A DNA stretch of 64,000 nucleotides from Massilia sp. PDC64. GTDB lineage: Bacteria; Pseudomonadota; Gammaproteobacteria; Burkholderiales; Burkholderiaceae_D. The number at the start of each line of letters is the position of its first letter. Positions within the stretch are counted from its first letter, which is position 1. The position numbers and the translations under genes were made by a program. Location: NCBI RefSeq assembly GCF_900101265.1, contig NZ_FMZS01000002.1, forward strand, positions 496,001 through 560,000. Reading direction: 5' to 3'. Of the stretch, positions 32,336-42,259 are shown piece by piece. Below the pieces are notes generated by a model. It saw nothing but the letters and a program-made list of their open reading frames with translations, made no database searches and was not told the DNA's origin.

Positions 32336-32665
32336 GTGGAAGATGATATTGTCCAGCGGGTCAAAGCCGACCCGAATTACCAGAAGCTCGTCAAGACGCG
32401 TTCCCGCTACGGCTGGATGCTGACCTGGGCCGTGATGATCGTGTACTACGGCTTCACGCTGCTGAACGCGTTCGACAAACAGTTCATGGCCTCGAAGATC
32501 GGCGCCGGCGTCATGTCCTGGGGCGTACCGCTGGGTCTGTTCGTGATCCTGTTCACCATCGCCGTCACCGGCATCTACGTGCGCCGCGCCAACAGCGAAT
32601 TCGACGCGCTGACCGACGCCATCCAACGCAATGCCGCCTCCGGCAAGGAAAAGGTGCGCGCATGA
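32336..32665 (+). CDS. DUF485 small membrane protein (YjcH-like)
   Basis: 109 aa with two transmembrane helices (about residues 24-46 and 61-83, the second entered by [20 protein letters not shown]) and a charged C-terminus with RRANSEFD. This DUF485 family is nearly always encoded just before the acetate/cation symporter ActP, and is presumed an accessory subunit. GTG at 32336 is preferred because GGAGA lies seven bases upstream; the TTG inside that site is unlikely. The last four bases overlap actP, so translation is coupled. Confidence 0.9.
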   Translation: MEDDIVQRVKADPNYQKLVKTRSRYGWMLTWAVMIVYYGFTLLNAFDKQFMASKIGAGVMSWGVPLGLFVILFTIAVTGIYVRRANSEFDALTDAIQRNAASGKEKVRA

Positions 32666-34329
32666 AGTCCACGACCCTCATGAAGAGCGCCGCCGCCGCG
32701 GCGCTGCTGGCCGCCACCGGCGCCGTCATCGCCGCGCCCGACCTGGGCCAGGCGCAGAAGCAGGCCACCAACTGGACCGCGATCACGATGTTCGCCGTGT
32801 TCGTGATCCTGACCCTGTTCATCACCAAGTGGGCCGCCGCCCGCACCCGTTCCGCCTCCGACTTCTACACCGCAGGCGGCGGCATCACCGGCTTCCAGAA
32901 CGGCCTGGCGATCGCCGGCGACTACATGTCGGCCGCGTCGTTCCTCGGCATTTCCGCCGCCGTGTTCGCCAACGGCTTCGACGGCCTGATCTATGCGATC
33001 GGCTTCCTCGTCGGCTGGCCCGTCATCACGTTCCTGATGGCCGAGCGCCTGCGTAACCTGGGCCGCTTCACGTTCGCCGACGTGGCCGCCTACCGCTTTG
33101 CCCAGAAGCCCGTGCGCATGTTCGCCGCCTCGGGCACGCTCGTCACCGTGCTGTTCTACCTGATCGCGCAGATGGTCGGCGCCGGCCAGCTGATCAAGCT
33201 GCTGTTCGGCCTGGACTACGGCATCGCCGTCGTGCTCGTCGGCGTGCTGATGATGGTGTACGTGCTGTTCGGCGGCATGACCGCGACGACCTGGGTGCAG
33301 ATCATCAAGGCCGTGATGCTGCTGGCAGGCGCCTCGTTCATGGCGTTCTCCGTGCTGGCCATGTACAACTTCAGCCCGGAAGCGCTGTTCGCCAAGGCCG
33401 TCGAAGTGCACAGCAAGAAAGACGCGATCATGGGCCCGGGCGGCTTCATCAAGGATCCGATCTCCGGTATCTCGTTCGGCATGGCGCTGATGTTCGGTAC
33501 CGCCGGCCTGCCGCACATCCTGATGCGTTTCTTCACGGTCCCGAGCGCCAAGGAAGCGCGTAAATCGGTGCTGTGGGCGACCACCTGGATCGGCTACTTC
33601 TACATCCTGACCTTCATCATCGGCTTCGGCGCGATCGTGCTGGTCGGTACGAACCCGGCGTTCAAGGACGCTGCCGGCAAACTGCTGGGCGGTAACAACA
33701 TGGCGGCCGTGCACCTGGCGAGCGCCGTCGGCGGCGACGTCTTCCTCGGCTTCATCTCGGCCGTCGCATTCGCAACGATCCTGGCCGTCGTGGCTGGCCT
33801 GACCCTGTCCGGCGCCTCGGCCGTGTCGCACGACCTGTACGCCACCGTCATCAAGAAGGGCCAGCCGGCCCCGGGCAGCGAACTGCGCGTGTCGAAGATC
33901 ACCACGATCTGCCTGGGCATCGTCGCCGTTTTCCTGGGCTATGTGTTCGAGACGATCAACGTGGCCTTCATGGTCTCGCTGGCCTTCGCGATCGCGGCTT
34001 CGGCCAACTTCCCGGTGCTGTTCATGTCCGTCCTGTGGAGCAAGTGCACCACCCGCGGCGCGACCGTGGGCGGCTTCCTGGGCCTGGCCACCGCCGTCAT
34101 CCTGACCGTGCTGTCGAAATCCGTGTGGGTCGACGTCTTCCACAACAAGACCGAGATCTTCCCGTACACCTCGCCGGCCCTGTTCTCGATGATCGTCGGC
34201 TTCGTCGGCGTGTGGCTGTTCTCGGTCACCGACAAGAGCCAGCGTGCCGCCATCGACAAGGCCGGCTTCGAAGCACAGGAAGTGCGTTCGGAAACCGGTA
34301 TCGGTGCGGCTGCCGCATCGGCACACTGA
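32662..34329 (+). CDS. actP: cation/acetate symporter ActP
   Basis: 555 aa solute:sodium symporter family member with an N-terminal signal-like helix and about 13 transmembrane segments. It matches ActP in [55 protein letters not shown] and a C-terminal [14 protein letters not shown]. It takes up acetate and related short monocarboxylates. Its position between prpR and the prp operon suggests a role in propionate uptake here (inference). Codon use is like highly expressed genes. A strong terminator follows. Confidence 0.93.
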   Translation: MKSTTLMKSAAAAALLAATGAVIAAPDLGQAQKQATNWTAITMFAVFVILTLFITKWAAARTRSASDFYTAGGGITGFQNGLAIAGDYMSAASFLGISAAVFANGFDGLIYAIGFLVGWPVITFLMAERLRNLGRFTFADVAAYRFAQKPVRMFAASGTLVTVLFYLIAQMVGAGQLIKLLFGLDYGIAVVLVGVLMMVYVLFGGMTATTWVQIIKAVMLLAGASFMAFSVLAMYNFSPEALFAKAVEVHSKKDAIMGPGGFIKDPISGISFGMALMFGTAGLPHILMRFFTVPSAKEARKSVLWATTWIGYFYILTFIIGFGAIVLVGTNPAFKDAAGKLLGGNNMAAVHLASAVGGDVFLGFISAVAFATILAVVAGLTLSGASAVSHDLYATVIKKGQPAPGSELRVSKITTICLGIVAVFLGYVFETINVAFMVSLAFAIAASANFPVLFMSVLWSKCTTRGATVGGFLGLATAVILTVLSKSVWVDVFHNKTEIFPYTSPALFSMIVGFVGVWLFSVTDKSQRAAIDKAGFEAQEVRSETGIGAAAASAH

Positions 34330-34358
34330 GCGGCACACTGATCGACCGTCGATCCACG

Positions 34359-34388
34359 AAACCCGCACGCGCCCGCGTGCGGGTTTTT
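34359..34388 (+). terminator. rho-independent terminator of actP
   Basis: AACCCGCACGCG-ccc-GCGTGCGGGTTTTT. The A-rich left side may also serve the convergent hydrolase gene that ends at 34393. Confidence 0.85.
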
Positions 34389-34392
34389 GCGT

Positions 34393-35511
34393 TTACGGTG
34401 CCACGTCGCCGGCCTTCTCGGCGAACGGCCGCGCATACTTCACGAGCGACACGAGCGTCTTGCCCGGCTCCTCGTTGAAGATCTCGTGCGCCGAGTCTTC
34501 GAACCACACGAGCTGTTTCGCCGGCGCCTTCACCTTCGCGAACCATTCCGCCGTGGCCGACGCGGACACGTTGTAGTCGTGCCGGCCGTTGAAGATGACG
34601 ATCGGGCAGTCGAACTTCGTATAGACGCTGAAATCCTGCGCGAGTACGTCCGTCAGCATGCGGCTGGACGAGAATTCCGTGCCGTCCCACATCGTCTTCA
34701 GGTCCGCATCCGTGTATTCCGGCGCCAGCTTCGCGGCCTTCGACTCCGCATCGGACCCGGTCCGGCCATACACGGCGCCGCCGTAGCGGGCGAGCCATTT
34801 GCGCTGCAGGTACAAATCCTTCAGCGCGAGCGGCTTGCCCGGCGCGGCGTAGGGTGCGATCGAGGCCAGTTCGCGGATCGCGTCCTCATTGCCTTCCTTG
34901 CGCGCCGCATCCATCGTGTACTGCCAGCCGCGCCGTTCGCTCTCCATGCCGTCCGTGATCTGGCCGATGCCGATGTACGCGTGCAGCCAGTCCGGATGGC
35001 GCTGCGCGAGCTGGATGCCGAGCGACGAGCCCCAGGAGTGGCCCAGCACGAAGATGCGGTCCTTGCCGAATTCCTTGCGCAGGAACGCGACCATCTCCTC
35101 GGCGTCCGCCAGCATGCGCGCGCGTGTCATCGTGGGTGCGACCTTGGCGGGATCGTTGGCGGCATACGTCTTGCCGGCGCCGCGCTGGTCCCATTGGACG
35201 ACCGTGAAATACTCTTCCCAGCCGCGCTGGAAATACCAGCTCGTCGGCATCGCGACGTAACCGGGGCCGCCGTGCAGGAACAGCAGCACGGGATTCCTCC
35301 GGTCCGTGCCGCGCACGCTGATCCATTGGTCGATGCCGCCGATGCGCACGGCCCGCGTCTGCTCGATGCCTTGCGGGGTCACGATGCGGCGCATGTCCGC
35401 GATGATTTTCACGGCTTCCGCGCGGCTGTCCGGGCCGGTGGCCTGCGCGAGCGTGGTAAGGGACAGGCCGGCCAGCAGCGCGGCGCACAGCCTGGAGGAG
35501 CGTTCGAACAT
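34393..35511 (-). CDS. exported alpha/beta hydrolase, prolyl-aminopeptidase (S33)-like
   Basis: 372 aa with a signal peptide (about residues 1-24, ending AQA). Alpha/beta hydrolase features are the oxyanion-type HGGPGYVAMP, WDQRGAGKT, the nucleophile elbow GHSWGSSLG, an Asp in FNGRHDYNV and a His in EDSAHEIFNEEPG. These match the proline iminopeptidase-like group. The substrate is not known. AAGGA precedes the ATG at 35511. It is divergent from prpB and shares with it the 215-base region with the dyad and sigma-54 promoter, so it may respond to the same regulator, but no metabolic link is evident. Confidence 0.85.
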   Translation of the reverse strand: MFERSSRLCAALLAGLSLTTLAQATGPDSRAEAVKIIADMRRIVTPQGIEQTRAVRIGGIDQWISVRGTDRRNPVLLFLHGGPGYVAMPTSWYFQRGWEEYFTVVQWDQRGAGKTYAANDPAKVAPTMTRARMLADAEEMVAFLRKEFGKDRIFVLGHSWGSSLGIQLAQRHPDWLHAYIGIGQITDGMESERRGWQYTMDAARKEGNEDAIRELASIAPYAAPGKPLALKDLYLQRKWLARYGGAVYGRTGSDAESKAAKLAPEYTDADLKTMWDGTEFSSSRMLTDVLAQDFSVYTKFDCPIVIFNGRHDYNVSASATAEWFAKVKAPAKQLVWFEDSAHEIFNEEPGKTLVSLVKYARPFAEKAGDVAP

Positions 35512-35576
35512 GGTGTGTCCTTGTCGTGGTGAGGTGCGCGCGCAGTCTGTTCCGTTTCCTTTCATGTGTCAACGTT

Positions 35577-35601
35577 GTTTCATTTTGAAACGCGATGAAA
35601 C
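35577..35601. promoter_or_regulatory. GTTTCA/TGAAAC dyad before prpB, candidate PrpR enhancer
   Basis: The perfect 15-base dyad GTTTCATTTTGAAAC (35577-35591) is followed by a third half-site ATGAAAC (35595-35601). It lies about 90 bases upstream of the sigma-54 promoter, a normal enhancer distance. Confidence 0.6.
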
Positions 35602-35665
35602 ATGTGATGGCCGGGCGAACCGCGCAACCCCTTGAATATCCGGGCTGTCTGCCGTGCCGGACGAC

Positions 35666-35681
35666 TGGCATGGTCCTTGCA
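35666..35681 (+). promoter_or_regulatory. sigma-54 promoter of the prp operon
   Basis: TGGCATGGTCCTTGCA: GG and GC doublets exactly ten bases apart, matching the TGGCAC-N5-TTGCA consensus with one mismatch. It is 45 bases from the prpB start. Confidence 0.8.
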
Positions 35682-35726
35682 AACCAATGGGCCACCATCA
35701 CAGAACGCATCATGAAAGGGTAGGAC

Positions 35727-36617
35727 ATGAGCCAACAATCCGCCGGCGCCAAATTCCGCCAGGCCGTCCAGGAAGAACATCCGCTGCAGGTCATCGGCGC
35801 CATCAACGCCAACCACGCGCTGCTGGCCAAGCGGGCCGGCTACCGTGCGATCTACCTGTCCGGAGGCGGCGTCGCGGCCGGGTCGCTGGGCCTGCCGGAC
35901 CTCGGCATCTCCGGGCTCGAAGACGTACTGATCGACGTGCGCCGCATCACCGACGTGTGCGACCTGCCGCTGCTCGTCGACATCGACACGGGCTTCGGCG
36001 CGTCCGCCTTCAACGTCGCGCGCACGGTCCGCTCGCTGATCAAGGCCGGCGCGGGCGCCTGCCACATCGAAGACCAGGTGGGCGCCAAGCGCTGCGGCCA
36101 CCGTCCGGGCAAGGAGATCGTCAGCCAGGGCGAGATGGTCGACCGCGTGAAGGCCGCCGTCGACGCGCGCACGGACGACAACTTCGTCATCATGGCGCGC
36201 ACGGACGCGCTGGCCGTCGAGGGTCTCGACAAGGCCGTCGAGCGCGCGGTCGCGTGCGTGGAGGCGGGCGCCGACATGATCTTCCCGGAAGCCATCACGA
36301 GCCTGGAGATGTACGCGCAATTCAAGAAGGCGGTCAAGGTGCCGATCCTCGCCAACATCACGGAATTCGGCGCGACGCCGCTGTTCACCGTGGACGAGCT
36401 GCGCGGCGCCGACGTCGACATCGTGCTGTACCCGCTGTCCGCATTCCGCGCGATGAACAAGGCCGCGGAAAACGTGTACGAGGCCATCCGCCGCGACGGC
36501 ACGCAGAAGAACGTCATCGACACGATGCAGACCCGCGCCGAACTGTACGAGCGCATCGACTACCACAGCTACGAACAGAAGCTCGACGCGCTGTTCGCCC
36601 AGAATAAATCCAAATAA
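35727..36617 (+). CDS. prpB: 2-methylisocitrate lyase PrpB
   Basis: 296 aa member of the isocitrate lyase/PEP mutase family; splits 2-methylisocitrate to pyruvate and succinate, the last step of the methylcitrate cycle. The active-site signature is [12 protein letters not shown] (catalytic Cys). Others are [16 protein letters not shown] (metal-binding Asp), [14 protein letters not shown] and [11 protein letters not shown]. The length is typical of PrpB. First gene of the prp operon, behind the sigma-54 promoter; prpC follows after 12 bases. Confidence 0.97.
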   Translation: MSQQSAGAKFRQAVQEEHPLQVIGAINANHALLAKRAGYRAIYLSGGGVAAGSLGLPDLGISGLEDVLIDVRRITDVCDLPLLVDIDTGFGASAFNVARTVRSLIKAGAGACHIEDQVGAKRCGHRPGKEIVSQGEMVDRVKAAVDARTDDNFVIMARTDALAVEGLDKAVERAVACVEAGADMIFPEAITSLEMYAQFKKAVKVPILANITEFGATPLFTVDELRGADVDIVLYPLSAFRAMNKAAENVYEAIRRDGTQKNVIDTMQTRAELYERIDYHSYEQKLDALFAQNKSK

Positions 36618-36629
36618 CAGGAGACCCAA

Positions 36630-37790
36630 ATGACCGATGTGAAGACCGACACCCCGACGTTCAAGCCGAAGAAATCCGTCGCCCTGTCCGGCGTCGCTGC
36701 CGGCAATACGGCGCTGTGCTCCGTGGGCCGCTCCGGCAACGACCTGCACTACCGCGGCTACGACATCCTGGACGTCGCCGGCAACAGCGAGTTCGAGGAA
36801 ATCGCCTACCTGCTCGTGCACGGCAAGCTGCCGAACGAGGCGGAACTGCGCGGCTACAAGGCCAAGCTGAAATCGCTGCGCGGCCTGCCGCATGCCGTGA
36901 AAGCGGCGCTGGAGGCGCTGCCCGCCGGCGCGCACCCGATGGACGTGATGCGCACGGGCGCGTCGGTGCTGGGCTGCGTGCTGCCGGAAAAAGAGGACCA
37001 CAACATCGCCGGCGCGCGCGACATCGCCGACCGCCTGATGGCGTCGTTCGGCTCGATGCTGCTGTACTGGTATCACTACAGTCACAACGGCAAGCGCATC
37101 GACGTGGAGACGGACGACGATTCGATCGGCGGCCACTTCCTGCACCTGCTGCACGGCGTCAAACCGTCCGACGAGTGGGTCAAGGCGATGCACACGTCCC
37201 TGATCCTGTACGCGGAACACGAGTTCAACGCGTCGACCTTCACCGCGCGCGTCGTCGCCGGCACCGGGTCCGACATCTATTCCGCCATCACGGGCGCGAT
37301 CGGCGCGCTGCGCGGTCCGAAACACGGCGGCGCCAACGAAGTGGCGCTCGACATCCAGAAGCGCTACGAGAACCCGGACGAAGCGGAAGCGGACATCCGC
37401 AACCGCGTGGCGAACAAGGAAGTCGTCATCGGCTTCGGCCACCCGGTCTACACGATCTCCGACCCGCGCAACAAGGTGATCAAGGAAGTGGCGCGCACGC
37501 TGTCGCAGAGCGCCGGCTCCATGAAGATGTTCGACATCGCCGAGCGCCTGGAATCCGTGATGTGGGAAGTGAAAAAGATGTTCCCCAACCTCGACTGGTT
37601 CTCGGCCGTCTCTTACCACATGATGGGCGTGCCGACGGCGATGTTCACGCCGCTGTTCGTCATCTCGCGCACGTCCGGCTGGTCCGCGCACATCATCGAA
37701 CAGCGCATCGACAACAAGATCATCCGCCCGAGCGCCAACTACGTCGGTCCGGAAGACCTGAAGTTCGTGCCGCTGGCCGAGCGCAAGTGA
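36630..37790 (+). CDS. prpC: 2-methylcitrate synthase PrpC
   Basis: 386 aa citrate-synthase-family enzyme condensing propionyl-CoA with oxaloacetate. Catalytic regions: the His of [18 protein letters not shown], the second His of [29 protein letters not shown], and the Asp-containing [16 protein letters not shown] typical of PrpC over GltA. An AGGAG site precedes the ATG. The stop is two bases before the ATG of the inserted GNAT gene. Confidence 0.96.
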   Translation: MTDVKTDTPTFKPKKSVALSGVAAGNTALCSVGRSGNDLHYRGYDILDVAGNSEFEEIAYLLVHGKLPNEAELRGYKAKLKSLRGLPHAVKAALEALPAGAHPMDVMRTGASVLGCVLPEKEDHNIAGARDIADRLMASFGSMLLYWYHYSHNGKRIDVETDDDSIGGHFLHLLHGVKPSDEWVKAMHTSLILYAEHEFNASTFTARVVAGTGSDIYSAITGAIGALRGPKHGGANEVALDIQKRYENPDEAEADIRNRVANKEVVIGFGHPVYTISDPRNKVIKEVARTLSQSAGSMKMFDIAERLESVMWEVKKMFPNLDWFSAVSYHMMGVPTAMFTPLFVISRTSGWSAHIIEQRIDNKIIRPSANYVGPEDLKFVPLAERK

Positions 37791-37792
37791 AG

Positions 37793-38323
37793 ATGGACGC
37801 CGGCGGCATCCACATCCGTTCCCTCGGCGTCGCCGACGCGGCGCCTTACCGCGCGCTGCGCCTGGAAAGCCTGCGCAACTTCCAGTTCGCGCACGGCCCC
37901 GCGTACGAAGACGCACTCGCGCAGTCGGAAAGCTGGCATGCCGACCGGCTGGCGCGGCGCGACTACACGTGGTTCGGCGCCTTCGACGGCGACGCATTGG
38001 TCGGCGCCATCTGCCTGCGCGCGAAGGAGGGCAGCCGGCTGCGCCATTCGGCGAGCCTGAACAGCCTGATGGTCGCGCAAAGCCACCAGCGCGCCGGCAT
38101 CGGACGCCTGCTGACGGCGCACCTGATCGAACACGCCCGCGCGCTGGGCCACGTGCGGCGCCTCACCCTGACGCTCATCGACGGCAACGATCCCGCGCGC
38201 CGCCTGTACGATGCGTTCGGCTTCCAACCGTTCGGCGTCGAGCCGGACGCCATTTTCCATGAGGGCGGGTACCGTGCGATCCACCACCTGCACCTCTCTC
38301 TCGTTTCACAGGCAACGCCATGA
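37793..38323 (+). CDS. GNAT N-acetyltransferase embedded in the prp operon
   Basis: 176 aa single GNAT domain. Motif A lies around SLMVAQSHQRAGIGRLLTAHLIEHAR (the acetyl-CoA-binding Q/RxxGxG/A is QRAGIG), and motif B is at the end with RRLYDAFGFQPFG. It starts two bases after prpC (a GTG at 37787 is also possible) and overlaps acnD by four bases, so it is a genuine operon member. The substrate is unknown; it might acetylate or propionylate a pathway enzyme or small metabolite, but nothing in the sequence shows this. Not part of the standard prp gene set. Confidence 0.88.
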   Translation: MDAGGIHIRSLGVADAAPYRALRLESLRNFQFAHGPAYEDALAQSESWHADRLARRDYTWFGAFDGDALVGAICLRAKEGSRLRHSASLNSLMVAQSHQRAGIGRLLTAHLIEHARALGHVRRLTLTLIDGNDPARRLYDAFGFQPFGVEPDAIFHEGGYRAIHHLHLSLVSQATP

Positions 38324-40920
38324 ACAGTCAATACCGTAAGCCCCTGCACGGCACCAACCTGCATTACTTCGACGCGAAAGCGGCCGTCGAGGAGATCCAG
38401 CCGGGTGCCTGGGACACCCTGCCGTACACCTCGCGCGTGCTGGCCGAAAACCTCGTGCGCCGCTGCGAGCCGATGGCCCTGGTGCCGTCGCTGAAGCAGA
38501 TCATCGAGCGCCGCCGCGACCTCGATTTCCCGTGGTTCCCCGCGCGCGTCGTGTGCCACGACATCCTCGGCCAGACGGCCCTCGTCGACCTGGCCGGCCT
38601 GCGCGACGCCATCGCGGCGGAGGGCGGCAATCCGGCCCTCGTGAACCCCGTCGTGCCCACGCAGCTCGTCGTCGACCACTCGCTCGCCGTGGAATGCGGG
38701 GGCTTCGATCCGGACGCTTTTGAAAAGAACCGCGCCATCGAGGACCGCCGCAACGAGGACCGCTTCCACTTCATCGAATGGACGAAGAAGGCGTTCGAGA
38801 ACGTCGACGTGATCCCGCCGGGGAACGGCATCCTCCACCAGATCAACCTGGAGCGCATGAGCCCCGTCGTGCAGGTGAAGGACGGCGTGGCGTTCCCCGA
38901 CACGCTCGTCGGCACCGACTCGCACACGCCGATGGTCGATGCGCTGGGCGTCATCGCGATCGGCGTCGGCGGCCTGGAAGCGGAAAGCGTCATGCTGGGC
39001 CGCGCGTCGTACATGCGCCTGCCGGACATCGTCGGCGTCGAGCTGACGGGCAAACCGGGGCCCGGCATCACGGCGACGGACATCGTGCTGGCGCTGACGG
39101 AATTCCTGCGCAAGTCGAAGGTGGTGTCCGCCTACCTCGAGTTCTACGGCGAAGGCGCTGCGAACCTCACGCTGGGCGACCGCGCGACGATCTCCAACAT
39201 GGCGCCGGAATACGGTGCGACGGCGGCAATGTTCGCCATCGACGAGCAGACCATCAAATACCTGAAGCTGACGGGGCGCGACGACGACCTCGTGAAACTG
39301 GTCGAGCTGTATGCGAAGGAAACGGGCCTGTGGGCCGACACGCTGCAGAACGTGCAGTACGAACGGACACTTCATTTCGACCTGTCGACCGTCGTGCGCA
39401 ACATCGCCGGCCCGTCGAACCCGCACAAGCGCGTGGCGACGACGGAACTGGCGCAGCACGGCATCACGGGCACGGTCGAGAACGAGCCGGGCAAGATGCC
39501 CGACGGCGCCGTGATCATCGCGGCGATTACGAGCTGCACGAACACGAACAACCCGCGCAACATGGTGGCCGCAGGCCTCCTCGCGCGCAACGCGAACGCG
39601 CGCGGGCTCGCGCGCAAGCCGTGGGTGAAGTCCTCGCTCGCGCCGGGCTCCAAGGCAGTGCCGCTGTACCTGGAAGAAGCGGGGCTGTTGCCGGAGCTGG
39701 AGAAGCTGGGCTTCGGCGTCGTCGCCTTCGCGTGCACGACGTGTAATGGCATGTCCGGTGCGCTGGACCCCGCGATCCAGCAGGAGATCGTCGAGCGCGA
39801 CCTGTACGCGACGGCCGTCCTGTCGGGCAACCGCAATTTCGACGGCCGCATCCACCCGTATGCGAAGCAGGCATTCCTCGCGTCGCCCGCGCTCGTCGTC
39901 GCGTATGCGATCGCGGGCACGATCCGTTTCGACATCGAGAAGGACGTGCTGGGCACGGACGCCCAAGGCAATCCGGTGCGCCTCGCCGACATCTGGCCGA
40001 GCGATGCGGAGATCGACGCCGTCGTCGAACAGGCCGTGAAGCCGCAGCAGTTCCGCAAGGTCTACGACATCATGTTCGCGCGCCGCGACGCCAGCGAGGA
40101 AAGCGTATCGCCGCTGTACGACTGGCGCCCGATGAGCACCTACATCCGCCGTCCGCCGTACTGGGAAGGCGCGCTGGCCGGTGAACGGACATTGAAAGGC
40201 ATGCGCCCGCTGGCGGTCCTGGGCGACAACATCACGACCGATCACCTGTCGCCATCGAACGCGATCATGCCGGACAGCGCCGCGGGCGAATACCTCGCGA
40301 AGATGGGCCTGCCGGAAGAAGACTTCAATTCGTATGCGACGCACCGGGGCGACCACCTGACGGCGCAACGGGCCACGTTCGCGAACCCGACGCTGAAGAA
40401 CGAGATGGTGCGCAACCCGGACGGCAGTGTGCGCGCCGGTTCGCTCGCGCGCATCGAGCCGGAAGGCACCGTGACCCGCATGTGGGAAGCGATCGAGACC
40501 TACATGGAGCGCAAGCAGCCGCTGATCGTGATCGCCGGTGCCGACTACGGCCAGGGCTCGTCGCGCGACTGGGCCGCGAAGGGCGTGCGGCTGGCGGGCG
40601 TGGAAGCCATCGTGGCCGAAGGCTTCGAGCGCATCCACCGCACGAACCTCGTCGGCATGGGCGTGCTGCCGCTGGAATTCCAGCCGGGGACGACGCGCCT
40701 CACGCTGGGCATCGACGGCACGGAAACGTTCGACGTCGTGGGCGAGCGCACGCCGCGCGCGACGCTGACGCTGGTGATCCACCGTCGCAACGGCGACACC
40801 GTCGAGGTGCCGGTGATCTGCCGTCTCGACACGGCCGAGGAAGTGTCGATCTACGAGGCGGGCGGCGTGCTGCAGCGGTTCGCACAGGATTTCCTCGCCT
40901 CTTCCAAAGTCGCCGCGTAA
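38320..40920 (+). CDS. acnD: Fe-S-dependent 2-methylisocitrate dehydratase AcnD
   Basis: 866 aa aconitase-family enzyme that, with PrpF, replaces PrpD in dehydrating 2-methylcitrate. The [4Fe-4S] ligands are in ITSCTNTNNPRNM and FACTTCNGMSG. Substrate-binding motifs include GTDSHTPMVDALGVIAIGVGGLEAE and GADYGQGSSRDWAAKG. The length and the HGTNLHYFDAKAAVEEI start are typical of AcnD. The ATG overlaps the GNAT stop; prpF follows after nine bases with AGGA. Confidence 0.96.
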   Translation: MNSQYRKPLHGTNLHYFDAKAAVEEIQPGAWDTLPYTSRVLAENLVRRCEPMALVPSLKQIIERRRDLDFPWFPARVVCHDILGQTALVDLAGLRDAIAAEGGNPALVNPVVPTQLVVDHSLAVECGGFDPDAFEKNRAIEDRRNEDRFHFIEWTKKAFENVDVIPPGNGILHQINLERMSPVVQVKDGVAFPDTLVGTDSHTPMVDALGVIAIGVGGLEAESVMLGRASYMRLPDIVGVELTGKPGPGITATDIVLALTEFLRKSKVVSAYLEFYGEGAANLTLGDRATISNMAPEYGATAAMFAIDEQTIKYLKLTGRDDDLVKLVELYAKETGLWADTLQNVQYERTLHFDLSTVVRNIAGPSNPHKRVATTELAQHGITGTVENEPGKMPDGAVIIAAITSCTNTNNPRNMVAAGLLARNANARGLARKPWVKSSLAPGSKAVPLYLEEAGLLPELEKLGFGVVAFACTTCNGMSGALDPAIQQEIVERDLYATAVLSGNRNFDGRIHPYAKQAFLASPALVVAYAIAGTIRFDIEKDVLGTDAQGNPVRLADIWPSDAEIDAVVEQAVKPQQFRKVYDIMFARRDASEESVSPLYDWRPMSTYIRRPPYWEGALAGERTLKGMRPLAVLGDNITTDHLSPSNAIMPDSAAGEYLAKMGLPEEDFNSYATHRGDHLTAQRATFANPTLKNEMVRNPDGSVRAGSLARIEPEGTVTRMWEAIETYMERKQPLIVIAGADYGQGSSRDWAAKGVRLAGVEAIVAEGFERIHRTNLVGMGVLPLEFQPGTTRLTLGIDGTETFDVVGERTPRATLTLVIHRRNGDTVEVPVICRLDTAEEVSIYEAGGVLQRFAQDFLASSKVAA

Positions 40921-40929
40921 AGGACACCC

Positions 40930-42120
40930 ATGGCCCACGTACCCCAAATCAAAGTCCCCGCCGTCTACATGCGCGGCGGCACCAGCAAGGGCGTGTTCTT
41001 CCGCCTGCAGGACCTGCCGGAAGCGGCGCAGGTCCCCGGCGCGGCGCGCGACAACTTCCTGTTACGCGTGATCGGCAGCCCGGACCCGTACGCCAAGCAC
41101 ATCGACGGCATGGGCGGCGCCACGTCCAGCACGAGCAAGACCGTGATCGTCGCGCCGAGTACCCGTCCCGGCCACGACGTCGACTATCTGTTCGGCCAGG
41201 TCGCCATCGACAAGCCGTTCGTCGACTGGAGCGGCAATTGCGGGAACCTGTCCGCCGCGATCGGCCCGTACGCCATTGCCAACGGCTTCATCGATCCCGC
41301 GCGCATCCCGGACAACGGGACGGTCACCGTGCGCATCTGGCAGGCGAACATCAACAAGACGATCGTCGCCCACGTGCCCGTCGCGGACGGGCAGGTGCAG
41401 GAGACGGGCGACTTCGAGCTCGATGGCGTCACGTTTCCCGCGGCCGAAGTGCAGCTGGAATTCATGGACCCGGCGGCCGAGGAGGGGGAGGGTGGCGGCG
41501 CGATGTTCCCGACCGGGAATCTCGTCGACGACCTGGAGGTGCCCGGCGTGGGCACGCTCAAGGCCACGCTCATCAACGCGGGCATCCCGACCGTGTTCGT
41601 GAACGCGGCCGACATCGGCTACACGGGCACGGAACTGCAGGACGCGATCAACGGCGACCCGAAGGCGCTGGCGATGTTCGAGACGATCCGTGCCTACGGC
41701 GCCATGCGCATGGGCCTCATCGCGCACGTGGAGGAGGCCGCGCGGCGCCAGCACACGCCGAAGGTCGCCTTCGTCGCGCCGCCCGCGGCCTATGTCGCGT
41801 CGAGCGGCAAGCGGGTCGAGGCGGGCGACATCGACCTGCTCGTGCGCGCCCTGTCGATGGGCAAGCTGCACCACGCGATGATGGGCACGGCGGCCGTCGC
41901 CATCGGTACGGCGGCCGCGATCCCGGGCACGCTGGTGAGCCTCGCCGCGGGCGGGCGCGCCCACGAGGCCGTGCGGTTCGGCCATCCGTCCGGGCTGCTC
42001 CGCGTGGGCGCCGAGGCGCGCCAGGAGGGCGGCGACTGGGTCGTCACGAAGGCCGTGATGAGCCGGAGCGCGCGGGTGCTGATGGAAGGCTGGGTGCGCG
42101 TGCCGGGCGACGCCTTCTGA
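40930..42120 (+). CDS. prpF: 2-methylaconitate cis-trans isomerase PrpF
   Basis: 396 aa diaminopimelate-epimerase-fold protein. It isomerises 2-methyl-trans-aconitate, the AcnD product, to the cis form used to make 2-methylisocitrate. Landmarks: KVPAVYMRGGTSKGVFFR, GGATSSTSKTVIV, WSGNCGNLSAAIGPYAI (catalytic Cys region) and GTAAAIPGTLVSLAAGG. Last gene of the operon. No prpE (propionyl-CoA synthetase) or prpD is present in the window. Confidence 0.96.
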   Translation: MAHVPQIKVPAVYMRGGTSKGVFFRLQDLPEAAQVPGAARDNFLLRVIGSPDPYAKHIDGMGGATSSTSKTVIVAPSTRPGHDVDYLFGQVAIDKPFVDWSGNCGNLSAAIGPYAIANGFIDPARIPDNGTVTVRIWQANINKTIVAHVPVADGQVQETGDFELDGVTFPAAEVQLEFMDPAAEEGEGGGAMFPTGNLVDDLEVPGVGTLKATLINAGIPTVFVNAADIGYTGTELQDAINGDPKALAMFETIRAYGAMRMGLIAHVEEAARRQHTPKVAFVAPPAAYVASSGKRVEAGDIDLLVRALSMGKLHHAMMGTAAVAIGTAAAIPGTLVSLAAGGRAHEAVRFGHPSGLLRVGAEARQEGGDWVVTKAVMSRSARVLMEGWVRVPGDAF

Positions 42121-42259
42121 TACCGTCGATACCGTTGCTGCGCCGCGTCACACGCCGAATTTCATCTTTCCCGAACGATAAATCGGGTTGATTTTCGGCT
42201 ATGATCCATCCAAAAAATCGACAAAGCGTCTTGTCAACAGGCGCGCCAGGGACAGAGGG

